Source of the DNA: Lingula anatina
Lineage: Eukaryota > Brachiopoda > Lingulata > Lingulida > Lingulidae
Reading direction: 5' to 3'
NCBI RefSeq assembly: GCF_001039355.2
Contig: NW_019775627.1
Location: 16,805-80,804 of the forward strand
DNA length: 64,000 nucleotides
The notes below the pieces were generated by a model. The model was not told where the DNA came from and ran no database searches. It saw nothing but the letters and a program-made list of their open reading frames with translations. Shown here one piece after another: positions 46,595 through 60,300 of the stretch (positions within the stretch are counted from its first letter, which is position 1; each line of letters opens with the position of its first letter). Made by a program: the position numbers and the translations under genes.

Positions 46595-47406
46595 TTTATT
46601 GTCAATCAAGGCTTGGTATGTGGATCCACATCAAAACCTTGTAATTTGATTTTTATGGAGAAATTGTCAGAAGTGAACAGGAAAATTTAATAATCCAGCG
46701 GTTGATGTGTCTGATTTGTTTACTTCGGTTGTTGTTGTTGAACTTCAGTTTCCAGTAAATTGAAAACGTAAAATAAAACGACATGAAGTTTTAAACAATA
46801 CTTCTGCTTTCCTAGCGAGCCTTCTTACAATCATGTTGCTCCCACGACAAGGACGGTTGTTAGTTCAGTTTTTTCTGCATGATCCGTGTGGTAGTTTAAA
46901 ACAATTACAAAGAAACACCCCAACCCATGCAATGGCTACATGTTTATATTTCCATGTGCAAAGCTTTGGGATAAGATTTAAAGCTGTGCTCTAAACGCTA
47001 CAGTTGATCCACCTGTTAACTTCCAGTGTTTGGACAATATACTGTACTTGTCTGTCACATAACAGACCTTCAACGGTCCTCATTTTGTTGATTTGTCAAT
47101 GGGTCATTGGATATCGTCGTCGTCGTCGTCGTCGAAGACGTCTGAACATAAATAGCACTTGCATGGCGATTAGACTATATCACTCATATATCCTGCGTAA
47201 CGTGACAGCGAGTCTCTCATGCTAGAGACTCAGCTTCCTGTTCATTTGTACAGGTAAGCCTCGCCCTAACCCTAACCATTATAACTATATAGAGGGCAGA
47301 CTTTTTATTATACGGAACCTCAGTTTCGTGACACCGGCCGCTTTAAAGTGTAGATCAAATGTTGCTCACTCTCTGAAAAAGAGACATCCTTCACAATCTG
47401 CTGCGC

Positions 47407-47417
47407 ACCGCCATGTT
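47407..47417 (-). promoter_or_regulatory. YY1-like promoter motif, copy E
   Basis: The minus strand reads AACATGGCGGT, the closest of the five copies to the known YY1 consensus, about 820 bp upstream of the ATG. Confidence 0.35.
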
Positions 47418-47428
47418 CTGACAACGCC

Positions 47429-47430
<2 letters not shown>

Positions 47431-47492
<62 letters not shown>
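47431..47492. repeat. (TA)n microsatellite
   Basis: About 31 perfect TA units. Confidence 0.98.
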
Positions 47493-47496
<4 letters not shown>

Positions 47497-48642
47497 TGGA
47501 TCGCACGGCCCCATGCAACACAATGCCAGGTATATTTAATATTGGTTTGAAATTCGAGCACTTTAGAGGTACCGTTATCATTAACTGACAACATGTTTTA
47601 GCAGTTCGGGTGTGAGTTGATCAAAGGATACACTTTATATCTATACTTTACCAGCAGAAGCATTTACCCAATAAAAAGAGAATTGTTGTTTGCGAGCAAG
47701 CATGTCCAAAACAGCACTGATGACTTTTTTCAAGATTTTTTAAAATAAAAAGCAGATTATGTGAAAGGTGAAACCTTGTAGCAAGTAGGCCTAAATACCG
47801 GTTTGGTACACAACTTGGAAAAATTACACTTAACTACCAGTAGGCTTATTACGGGGGAGACGCAACGGGCCTTGAAGGATATTGCCAGGTATTTAGGGTT
47901 AGCCGGAGGGCACTTTGATTAATGACTTTATTTCGTGTTTGATTATTGTGCACTGGCTCAGACGCGGTGGGACTGAAGTACATTCTTTAGGTCTTCACTG
48001 ATGCATGTAGCTCCAATCTTTTGCTTCTCGTTCTCTTTTAATCTTTTTTATAATTTCATTTTCTTTCATTTTGTGCATATACCAGTACTTAAATATCTAA
48101 CCATCATTACCTCTACCAAAGAGGCTAGGTCTTTGCCTTCGTCAGTTTGTTATTAAGGACATATATGAAGCCTTATATTAAATCACTGTATAGATTTTTT
48201 AAGAAATAAAGAAGTTATCATAATGCCGCATCTATGTACATCTACTAAAGAGATGTAATATCCTATCCAGGCTTTCGGTCCCTAGTCCTTCTGTTCTGAT
48301 GAAAATCCCTGACGATGATTGATGCATCATTATGACTTAATTATAACATGACTTAAAAACATGTGAAGCGAGAAAACTTACTCTGTAGGATCTAACGTCT
48401 ACCATTAAGTTATCAGCACCAGTTTTATACACAGCACAAATAAAATCAACATGCCCCCCCCCCCACCAAAAAAAAAAAATAATAAATAAATAAATAACAA
48501 TAGTCCCTTGGGAAGCAGAAAAAACGCTTTAAACTGCACCTTCTTCAATGTTCTGGTGGTAAATTTGACGTAAAGAACAGCAATTAAGTAGGAAATGTAT
48601 GTGCAAATATTGGGAAATAATCCAAAGAAGCTGGTATTTCTA

Positions 48643-49174
48643 CAACATTGGTCAAAAAGGTTGCCCCACCCCCATTTCCATGTGCTTTTATTTACAAATG
48701 ATCACTTCACAGCTGTAAATTGTTAGAAATAGTGTTAAAGAAGAAGGGGACAATATCCCACAGAATTGTTCCCATGTTGAAGGCTTGTCTCGCCGTCTAC
48801 AGGAGATAATTGTAGTACGCGGTAGACGCACACGATGTTAGGCACGTGACCTTTAACGAGCACACCCTAATGGTAATTGTGTGGGAATTTGGTGACATTT
48901 GATAGCGTCTTTTCAGTTTAATAGACATTTCTCTAGATCTGTAAAAGTCACAGTGAAACATTGGATTTGAGAGGGTACCTCTTATAAATTTTACTAAATG
49001 GTATAAAATGTGTATATTTTCACCACTACTTTGTATTTTTTTTAACCATTAATCATGTTAGACACGATATATGTAATAAAAAGCACTATTTCTAACAATT
49101 TAGAGCTGTGAGGTGATCATTTGTAAATAAAAGTACATGGAAATGGGGTGGGACAACATTTTTGACCAATGTTA
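48643..49174. mobile_element. Fold-back element M4 with about 90-bp arms
   Basis: The left arm (48643-48736, 'acattggtcaaaaaggttgc', 'ccatttccatgtgctttt', 'gttagaaatagtg') is the imperfect reverse complement of the right arm (49083-49174). The roughly 350-bp core is non-coding. A piece of the same family lies at 25-190. Confidence 0.8.
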
Positions 49175-51309
49175 GATTTCTAAAGGGATAGCAATTGTTC
49201 CTATGAGATTCATATTTCACAATATAAACAGAATAATCAATTCAAAGAAATATAATAATTTCCATTTTACCACCAAACAGTAGTTGTCGGAATTATTCTG
49301 AAATCTGTGCTTGCCATCAGACCACGTGGGCCTTCATAGATGGCTCTGCAATAATCTCTTCAGAAATAAGGATAACATACGTTTTTGTTTAAAAAGTGCA
49401 CAAAAATAACGTTTAGTCAAATTTTGATGCACTGTTACATAACGCTTTAAAACAGCAGTCTCATCGTCTTACATTATGCACTACAGGTAACATGGAGATT
49501 GAAAAAATAGCGATTCAGTTCCTTGGATTGTAAAATGGTGTGTGAAAAAATGAAAATTTCAAAAAAAAAAAAAAAAAAAAAACCTCTGTAAATGTAAACC
49601 GATCATGCCGATTTTCGACAGCAATCTGCCCCTTAACCAAAACAAAGCCACTCAGTAAATTTAAAGTAAAACAGAAATATTGTTTGGCAATTATGGGGCA
49701 ACACGTGTCGGACAGTGACAGCCACGACAAGGACAGACCGACCGATGAGAATATACAAGTCTGTATATAAAAATGTAATAAAGAAGGTACCGTTACCTTA
49801 AACTGTATACTGGTGGCACATTTTTTTGTTTAATCCACCATATGTGATAAAAAGTAATTTGCCTTAAACGAAAAAAAAATCGAGTTCCAGCTAGAAATCA
49901 TGCAATTAATTGATTGATGTACTTTTACAGTAGAATATCTTTATTATGCTAGCATTTTTAATCCTTACATGTTCATTGTTCAAGTAAGCCTTTCACAAGA
50001 AACAGGACACAAGCAAAAATTACTTGGCTCTCCACAATATTCATCCACTATAGAACATGTACTGTGAAACTACAGGATTTCCATATGTATAAATATAATG
50101 ATGAATCGAAACTGGGTGGGGAAATTTTTTTCCACGTTTTTATGTGAGCATGCACGTGTGTGTATTTATGTGTGTGTGTAACAAATCAAATATAATCAAA
50201 CGATCAAGAAAAATAAATGAAAATGTTTGAGTTTCTCATTTTCCCAAAAGATTTAAATCATAACATGTAACAAAAACTACAAATATAACTACAAACAGAA
50301 ATAAAATTGTAAATGATACTAACATTCAATACATGAAATGTACATTGATCTAATATGGCATATTTTCACTAATCTTGTAATTCTTATTGTTTATTAACAA
50401 TCTACCATCTCTTATGTCACAAACAAAATAAACTTAAATAGTATCACTGGATCAGTTAGCAGCTATACTAAAGAATGTGCTTGATGTGATGTTAAGCTCC
50501 TTACTTTTTGAAATCCTGTTAATGGTTCAGTTGTGAGCAAGTCTAGATAATATCTAGGTAAAGCATCAACAAAATAACTAAAAGCAAGGATCTAAACATC
50601 TTTAACAATTTTGTTATAAAAATCCTACTTGTAATAACATTCTAGATGAAGACATCTATCTTCGCTAGTCTAAATCTCACCCTCTGAATCATTTAGCACC
50701 AGTATAAGCACTTACAAAATGGCAAAGTGTTGATGTTTAAGACTGAATTAGTTTGCTTTTCACAAGACAAAAGTTGTCCTTTTAACTGTTTAACCACGCA
50801 AAATTTAATTCAAAATTTCCCCGTTTGCAAAATGAGTGCTACATTTGCCATTTGGACTACATGCTGCACCAAAGAATGTCCAGTGTCATTATTACACAGT
50901 GTCACCACAGAAGCTGACTGACAGCCACAATTTCCCATTTAGATGACAGTCCCCTGTACTGCCACAATGAGTCACCAAGTGATCTGACAACTTTAAACAA
51001 ACTATTGCCCTCCAGACCCAGCATATTATGAAAATAAAATCAAAATATGCATTTTACTAAGTTATCAAGGTCAGGACCTTCTTGTGTTGGAGTTAGTCTC
51101 ATCTTGGTGTCTGTTAACTGGAGAGCTGTTACCACGTGTCACCCAGGTGTAATTAAGGTTGAACATTAGCTCCAACCCCACCAGGGGAAATTATGAAAAC
51201 TTGATCAAGGACTATGCCACAGAATCCAGAAAACATTGCAAAGAAATTGTGGGAGATATCTCTGCCATTCAACATTGCAGTCAACTGGGAGAAATTTGTG
51301 ATTTGTTCC
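49175..51309. other. Intergenic / SMC6 3' region
   Basis: No coding exon recognised. Contains an A-run (49560-49581). Part of the region below 51310 must be the SMC6 3' UTR; minus-strand AATAAA hexamers at 50390-50395 and 49940-49945 are candidate poly(A) signals, neither proven. Confidence 0.45.
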
Positions 51310-54300
51310 TCAAGTTGCCATAGCCTCTTGCTCCTCTTCCCGTTCTCTGGTGGTTTCTATCACCCCTGATCCTCTCTGCGGGTCGGGCATCTTAAAGATC
51401 TTCAGGGTGGGACTGGGCTGTAGGTTGCTGAAATTATTAATAACAATAAGTAATTAACAAAGAGGTCTGAATTACAGGGCCAAGGTACATAAAATGAATT
51501 GTAAGTTATAGACATTTGACAAATATTCCACGTAAAAGCGTATTTAGCCACATGACAGCACTATAACTCCAGGAACAGTGGTTCACAAGAATTACAACCC
51601 AGATTTCCATCAAACAGTGGGTAAACAATAACTGAGCCCATCACTGCAATGTGATATAGAAACATTTGTAAGATAATCATCACATGTAATACTTAAATAA
51701 TCTCATACTCTTCTTGTATTCTATGAAATAAATGAAGAGGTTTGAGAATGCACCATTAAGGGCTCAATAAACTGATTATTACTATTGCTAAAAACATGTA
51801 CTATCACCTCATGTTCTGTGGTGTCAGAAATATGAACTGGCGAGTCTTCTGGTTCTTGGCTACTTCCATCAACATGTCCATAGATATCCTTCTGTTCACC
51901 ATGTCCTGAAGTTCAAATTTCAGTGGTCAGTTAAGGCAAACTACAGTTACTGTAATGACCCATCTTTTCTATGGGCAAGAAATTATCAATCTTTCAGCTC
52001 CATTATTATAGGATCATTAATATTACATTTTTATATGGCATTTGTTGTGTAGGCAACTTTTGAATTTTCTTGCTTCCACTCAAAATGACTTTTTAAAAAA
52101 TACAGCATCTGTAAAATTCACAATTTTTCCAACAGAAATTATGAGTCATTGCCATAACAGCCAACATCAACATTCATGGCAACAGATATCCTTTTGTTAC
52201 CCGCATCTGGAGTACTACATACTTTGCCCTCTTGGTTGTCACAGACCTCTGTAACTCATACTGTGTCCATTACTTACCATGTAGACATCAAACTCATCCA
52301 TGCACCTGAAAGGAGATTCCATGGCATCCCATAATGCTAAGATGAAGCAGACGGTAGAGAATGACCTTTCACCCCCAGACAGAGCCCTCATGTCTTTGGC
52401 GCCCTCTGCTGACTGGTTGGATGGCTGAACCTGCAAGATGAACCTACTTCAATCTCTTTTCTAAAAACTGATAATATCACATCTGGTATGTTTCTTAAAA
52501 TATATACTTACAACTTTTTAACACCAAAAGGATGCCAGTTATATAATATGTTGATTTTTTCTGTTAAGAATAAAGTACCTTAAAATTACACCTTGATACA
52601 AGATATTTTATAGCAGTTTCTAACACATATATTTTAGTTAAAAATCTGTCAAACTAACAAGATTAATATTATTCCATAACATCAAAGAGTAATTGAAGCT
52701 CTAAAGGCCACCTGCACCAGATCCTACATTAGAAAAGATAAAGTAAAGGCACACAAGTCACAACACATGAATGTCATATTAGGATGCTTTGGGTGTTTGA
52801 CTGTTCTTACACACAAGGACAGGAAGCTACATATATAAGATGAATACATTCATTTTTATATATCAAATTGTATAAATCAAACAAAAAGATGACACTATAG
52901 TATGCACAAATACATAGCATGATATGAACAATATTGTCACTGAATCTTTCTGAAGACCCTTCAAACTAAACAAACAAAGCAACCAAAATTTTAAAAATTA
53001 ACAATGCTAATAATAGCAGTAAAGCATTTTCATGTATATTAGAAAGGGTTAGTATTATGCTTAAAAAAAAACAGTCAAACACCCTAGAAAAAAACTACAG
53101 CCATTGCTTCTACTGTCACCCATGCAAGTGTGATAAGGCAATAAATTTACTAACAGAGGGTTATAAAGCAAAATTTGTGATATAAGGACAAAAAAAAAAA
53201 TCTATAAGGCTCTAGGCTATCTTTAGAATTACCTTGTACTTTCAGCAAAGCCCAAGTGATTATTTAGTTAAAGAGGCCATTCAGAAAGAGAAGATCTGAG
53301 TGCTAGCTAGGCCATGACCTAAATATGGCAGACCTACGTGAAAGGAAGACCGCTCAATCCTGTAATGGTCTCTCTGCCTCTCACATGGCTCCCACGCGTC
53401 GTCCCTCGACCGGTTGAATCAAGTCGAGATTTAATTACAGTGTCCCTTCAGGGACGACACGTGGGGAGGCGTGTGAGAGGCAGAGAGACCATTACAGGAT
53501 TAAGCGCTCTTCCTTTCATGTAGGTCTGCCACATTTAGGTCATGGCCTAGCTAATAATCGGCTCTTCTCATTTTGAATGGCCTCAATGACATGCAAATCC
53601 CAGGGAATGGTTTGGTAGACTTAATAGGGCAAACTACTTCAAGCAAGCAGGCAAGCAATCTAGCAAATATAGAGACAATGGCTGTAGTATCAGTATTCTA
53701 GTCTCTCAGAGACAACTTTTTCATCACTTACAGACAGCTCGAGAATTTCCTTTTTGTGATTAAATGTCATCTTTCCAACATAACTTCGATTGCTCAACAT
53801 CACGATGAAATAGTATTTGGCTCTCAAAGCAATCATTTTGCGAAACTCTATAAACTGATGTTGACGGGTCCCCATGACATCCTGTAGTAGCTAATAACAA
53901 TAATAATAATAAAAAAATTATCACAAACACAATGCAGAACAGGGCAAATAGCCAAAGAAAACCACCGACTGCTGCTGACCCCCTCTTTTAAAAGCATCGC
54001 GTCAAAACTGTTTATCAAATCATTTTTATTCTTACAAATTAATCTTTTTTTTTAGATTAAAGATATTGGCAAAAAGTAATTTTTAGGCTGAAATAAACTG
54101 ATAGTATCCATTGGCTACATATTTGCAAGAGAAATGAGTCGTAGCACCCTTTTCTTTGTAAACCAGTTTTAATCCCAACCTAGACCAATTAATGAAAAGG
54201 AAGTAGGTGGCAGTCAGTGGCTGTTCATAGGAACTACGCAAAGTCTCTAAGACTGGGTTCCCATACCTAGATCGATCTAACAGGACCTATCTATCTCCAA

Positions 54301-57300
54301 GGAGATTCTAACTAAATTGCTTTCAGCTTAAGAGGCCCAGATGTCTGGCACGCCTACTGAAGCAGCTAAACAATAATTAATTACCCCCTAACAGTAGGCA
54401 TGACAGACATCTAAGCCACTGAAGTTGAGAATCCCCTCAGAGATGGATCGATCCATAGTTAATACGATAGGGTCTGGGAATGGTCTCTAATATGGCATGC
54501 CTCAACCAAGCCTCATACCCAAATTGAGACTTCTTGTACTCCATAACTTACTTCCATATTCAGTGTTTGGGTGTTGTGTCTAAACACAAGCCTCCCCACG
54601 AAAAATCTACTTCTCAAAGTGTTTATGAAGTTCATTTTAGTTCTATATGCCAAACTGCTTCTTAATTTTTTATAAATCTCTTGCCGAATTTCCATGGTTA
54701 TTTCAAGTTTCTAAAAAATAAAAAAAATACACTGTTACCAACTTTAACCTATTGGCTGCATTTAGCACTTGTTCCTCATCCTAGCTCAGTATAAAAAACA
54801 TGAATTTTTTTTTTAATTAAAGAAATTATAACATTCAGCCAAAAATTAATTTAAAAAAAAGGACAACACCAGCCATATTGATCTTTTCTGAAAATATATC
54901 TCAGTATTTCGTATTTGTCATTAAATCAATCAATTAAAAAAAAAACTCATTAAACAACTGGACACTCAGTCCAAAAACGGCAATTTTGCAGACATAAAAA
55001 ACATTAAACAAAATTTAACAAATCTACTCTACTTTGTTTTCTAAATTTTAAATTTAAATTTTCTAGTAACCAATCAAGGAGATCCAAAATTACGATAGTT
55101 AACAAATCTTACTTGCCAAACTAACAGGCCTATCCCTCTTTACAAATAGTAACATATGCTGGCAAGTTCTGAATTTACAAAGGATCTTTTTCCGGATAAT
55201 ATCCTACCATTAAGGGGAAATGTTGAGTGTGAGCTATTGTAATTAATGTATTAAACTGGAATTCTTGTGTTAATTTAATACCTTCAAGAAATTTCCAAAC
55301 TGCTTTATTTCCTTTTTGATCTTTAGGTAGGCATCTTTTGTTTCATAGTATTTGCGTGTAATTTCTTCTTTGTTTCCATGGCTGAAAGAGTGATTAATGA
55401 TACATGAGCAATATTTGAAAGAAATTCATTCAAACTGTGCAGTGAAAACCTGATTACTGGGCAAAAAAGTTTTTAAAATGTCCATACTCTTCAGCCAAAC
55501 AGATTGATTTGCAGTGCATTTTCAGCACTTTTATTTAAGATATTTTAAACTGATGTGGGTCTATCCTTATTTTAGATCCAACATATATACATAGGAGAAA
55601 AAAGCTGTATTGACATGACAGGGTGCTGTGAACACAGGCTCTATAGCATGGAGCTGAACATGTCCTTGTACCTTTTCTCTTGCGCCTTCAGCTGTTTTTC
55701 AATTTGAATGATTTCACTTTCCAAGTTTCTCTGTGTACGTCTGGTGTTTTTTCTTGGACAGACAGCCTCTGCCTTGGCACATTTTTCCTGAATTAAGAAA
55801 AAAGTCATTAATAATAAATGTCAAAATATTAAAACATTTCAAAGAGTCACTTACTAAATTTAAAAAATATCTGCAATCTGTTAGGTCCAAGCTGGGTTGT
55901 TTTCATATTTTAAAGTTTTTAGACACATTTTTATTAACTAACAAAAGAAATAAATTTTACTGATACTTTACCTCTATTTCCTTCTTTTTAGCTTCAACCA
56001 ATTTTTTAATATCGCTCAATTTTTTCTCATGTTCCTTCATCTTGCCATCGTAATGTTTTTTGTTTGACTTCGCCACCTCTATCTGGGTTTCAGCATGAGC
56101 AAGTTCTTCCTGAAAGAGAATAAGACCCAGTGCGAGGAATGCATCACAATTCAATCTTTTCTCTAGGTTCATGTATTATCAATTCCACTTACAATAAAAC
56201 TTCACTCAAAATTGGTGAAACAACTTTCCAAAAATCAACTCATCATTTTAAAAACTGATACAATAACTTTCAAATTTGCCTTAAAGAAAAAAACACTGGT
56301 TTAAAACTTATGAACAAAACAAAAAAGCTACCTTGAGTGGCTCAGCTCCATCAGCTATGGACCTCATCTTCTCATCAATCTGCTTGAACTCCTCCTCTGC
56401 CTTCTGAACCTCTGCCTGGGTCTCCTTCAGCTTGTCCCTTACCTCGTTCACCTTACCCTGCAGCTCCTCGATCTGCTGGTTAAAACCCCCCACTTCCTCT
56501 TCCTGGAATAATATTATGTGTGCTCAGAATGCAATTCCTTCTCAATAAATTATCTTTATTTAAGCTATCAATGAACATGTTAATTAGTTTCGTGATTATT
56601 AAATTGTTTTTGTTTTTTTAATTGGAAAGTACAATGTTTGATGCACATTTCTTTGGATTACAGTAGATTGTTGAAGGATAAGACTTGCACAAAATTTACT
56701 GCATGACAGGTCATATTTTAAATCCACTATAATCAACTTGAAAAATCAAAAAATAAAATCTTTACTGATGATCTGATTGATAAATCTAGAATAACATGTT
56801 TACAGATATATTAAATATCCAATTAATTCTTAGAGATTTGGACCATAAAACTAGCTGACATTCAGCTGGTTACTTAACCAGTGTGGTCACATCCACAGGT
56901 TCCGGGTCCTCGATACTCTTCAATTCGTCAATCTCGCTCATCAACTTCTCAATGCGTTCTGATATTTTCATCAGTTTCGTCTGCGTCCTCCTCTCTTCCA
57001 TTTGGTTAGACTGGATGTCGGAGTCTACGGAGGCTCTCTTCTTTCTTAAGTTTTCAGCTTCTTGCTGTATACCTCCTATTTCCACCTCTAAGGATCTGAA
57101 AAAGAGACAGGAGGTGGGGTGGGGGTCCCTTGTGAATAATTTAATTGAAATAACTTTTAAAACATTTCTCAGCACATTTGCCTGCCCATGCAGAATATAC
57201 TGTTCTTGTAGTCGTAGAGTAATACTAATTAATGACAGGTCACCCCTTACATGCAATATGATCTATAAGCAATCTTAACCTTGATAACAAGGAAAATGCA

Positions 57301-60300
57301 AGAGAATTTTTTTTTTCTTTCAAAAGAACAAGTACCTTATTTCTTCTTCCACATCTGCCTTGAGGAAGGATGCCTTGTCAGTGCTGGAGGCGTAGTAACG
57401 GAAGGTAGGAAAACTGAACACCTGGTCACCATTGCCCACAAATGCCTGCAGGAACAAAAACAGGAAATGACAACTATGCCTAATAAGAAATATTTTCAAA
57501 AAAAGGACACCAAATAAAAGGTGACAAAAATTTCAGTGATTCTCTTTATACATTTTAAAAAATAATCATAATAAAAATAGGCAATATCAATCTTTTATCA
57601 TTGATACAGCAAATAAAAAGAAACAAATAGAACTGCAGCCTTTTGGTACAGAAAATCTTGTAAGTGTACAAGCAAGTTTTCTAGTTTGCTTTATCATCAA
57701 AAGAGGGCATTCTTTGTGTGACAACAACCCAATGTCATGACATTTCCATCAGTGTTTGCCACTTAAGAAAATCTTGAAAAGTAGCTGGACTGAATGTCTG
57801 ACAGGCGGGAAAAGTTATCAGCCCCTTCTGAAAGTTGTCAACCCTGGGCAGGCAGTCCAGCATTAATTTCGAACACTGCTTCCAATAACAACTAGAGGAT
57901 CAGAGAGGCGATACTGNAAAAGAGTGATTAATGATATATGAGCAATATTTGAAAGAAATTCATTCAAACTGTGCAGTGAAAACCTGATTACTGGGCAAAA
58001 AAGTTTTTAAAATGTCCATACTCTTCAGCCAAACAGATTGATTTGCAGTGCATTTTCAGCAATATTTAAGATATTTTAAACTGATGTGGGTCTATCCTTA
58101 TTTAAAATATTTTAGATCCAACATATATACATAGGAGAAAAAAGCTGTATTAACATGACAGGGTGCTGTGAACACAGGCTCTATCGCATGGAGCTGAACA
58201 TGTCCTTGTACCTTTTCTCTTGCGCCTTCAGCTGTTTTTCAATTTGAATGATTTCACTTTCCAAGTTTCTCTGTGTACGTCTGGTGTTTTTTCTTGGACA
58301 GACAGCCTCTGCCTTGGCACATTTTTCCTGAATTAAGAAAAAAGTCATTAATAATAAATGTCAAAATATTAAAACATTTCAAAGAGTTACTTACTAAATT
58401 AAAAAAATATCTGCAATCTGTTAGGTCCAAGCTGGGTTGTTTTCATATTTTAAAATTTTTAGACACATTTTTATTAACTAACAAAAGAAATAAATTTTAC
58501 TGATACTTTACCTCTATTTCCTTCTTTTTAGCTTCAACCAATTTTTTAATATCGCTCAATTTTTTCTCATGTTCCTTCATCTTGCCATCGTAATGTTTTT
58601 TGTTTGACTTCGCCACCTCTATCTGGGTTTCAGCATGAGCAAGTTCTTCCTGAAAGAGAATAAGACCCAGTGCAAGGAATGCATCACAATTCAATCTTTT
58701 CTCTAGGTTCATGTCTTATCAATTCCACTTACAATAAAACTTCGCTCAAAATTGGTGAAACAACTTTCCAAAAATCAACTCATCATTTTAAAAACTGATA
58801 CGATAACTTTCAAATTTGCCTTAAAGAAAAAACACTGGTTTAAAACTTGTGAACAAAACAAAAAAGCTACCTTGAGTGGCTCAGCTCCATCAGCTATGGA
58901 CCTCATCTTCTCATCAATCTGCTTGAACTCCTCCTCTGCCTTCTGAACCTCTGCCTGGGTCTCCTTCAGCTTGTCCCTTACCTCGTTCACCTTACCCTGC
59001 AGCTCCTCGATCTGCTGGTTAAAACCCCCCACTTCCTCTTCCTGGAATAATATAATGTGCGCTCAGAATGCAATTCCTTCTCAATAAATTATCTTTATTT
59101 AAGCTATCAATGAACATGTTAATTAGTTTTGTGATTATTAAATTGTTTTTGTTTTTTTTTTTTAATTGGAAAGTACAATGTTTGATGCACATTTCTTTGG
59201 ATTACAGTAGATTGTTGAAGGAGAAGACTTGCACAAAATTTACTGTATGACAGGTCATATTTTAAATCCACTATAATCAACTTGAAAAATCAAAAAATAA
59301 AATCTTTACTGATGATCTGATTGATAAATCTAGAATAACATGTTTACAGATATATTAAATATCCAATTAATTCTTAGAGATTTGGACCATAAAACTAGCT
59401 GACATTCAGCTGGTTACTTTACCAGTGTGGTCACATCCACAGGTTCCGGGTCCTCGATACTCTTCAATTCGTCGATCTCGCTCATCAACTTCTCAATCCG
59501 TTCTGATATTTTCATCAGTTTCGTCTGCGTCCTCCTCTCCTCCATTTGGTTAGACTGGATGTCAGAGTCTACGGAGGCTCTCTTCTTTCTTAAGTTTTCA
59601 GCTTCTTGCTGTATACCAGCTATTTCCACCTCTAAGGATCTGAAAAAGAGAGGAGGTGGGGTGGGGGTCCCTTGTGAATAATTTAACTATTTAACTGAAA
59701 TAACTTCAAAAACATTTCTCAGCACATTTGCCTGGGCATGCAGAGTATGCTGTTCTTGTAGTCAAGTAATACTTATAAATGACAGGTCACCCCTTACATA
59801 CTATATTACATTGATATATAAGCAACCTTAACCTCGATAATAACAAGGGAAATGTTTTTTAAAAGAAAAGGTACCTTATTTCCTCCTCCACATCTGCCTT
59901 GAGGAAGGATGCCTTGTCAGTGCTGGAGGCGTAGTAACGGAAGGTAGGAAAGCTGAACACCTGGTCTCCATTGCCCACAAATGCCTGCAGAAACAATAAC
60001 AGGACATCTTAGGAACCGACAACTATGCCTTTTAACAAATATTTTCAAGAAAAGGACACCAAATAAAAGGTGACAAAAATTTCAGTGATTCTCTTTATAC
60101 ATTTTACAAAATAATCATAATAAAAATAGGCAATATCAATCTTTTATCATTGATACAGCAAGTAAAAAGAAACAAAAAGAACTGCAGCCTTTTGGTACAG
60201 AAAATCTTTTAAGTTTACAAGCAGGTTTTCTAGTTTGCTTTATCATCAAAAGAGGGCGTTCTTTGTGAGACAACAACCCAATGTTATGACACTTCCAATC

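Larger units (their letters stand above)
46595..48642. other. 5' flank of copy E with microsatellites
   Basis: Intergenic. Contains a YY1-like site (47407-47417), a short (TCG)n run (about 47116-47135), a long (TA)n run (47431-47492) and the dispersed repeat shared with 4920-5015. The frames over (TA)n are artefacts. Confidence 0.5.

Noticed and set aside
47264-47277. Telomere-like 'ccctaaccctaacc'
   Set aside because: Only about two units, far too short for a telomeric or interstitial telomere array.
47320-47588. Open frames of alternating Ile-Tyr
   Set aside because: Produced by the (TA)n microsatellite.
55733-55963. 76-codon plus-strand frame, repeated at 58273-58503
   Set aside because: Its recurrence is explained by the SMC6 block duplication. 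It is antisense to an exon and its intron.
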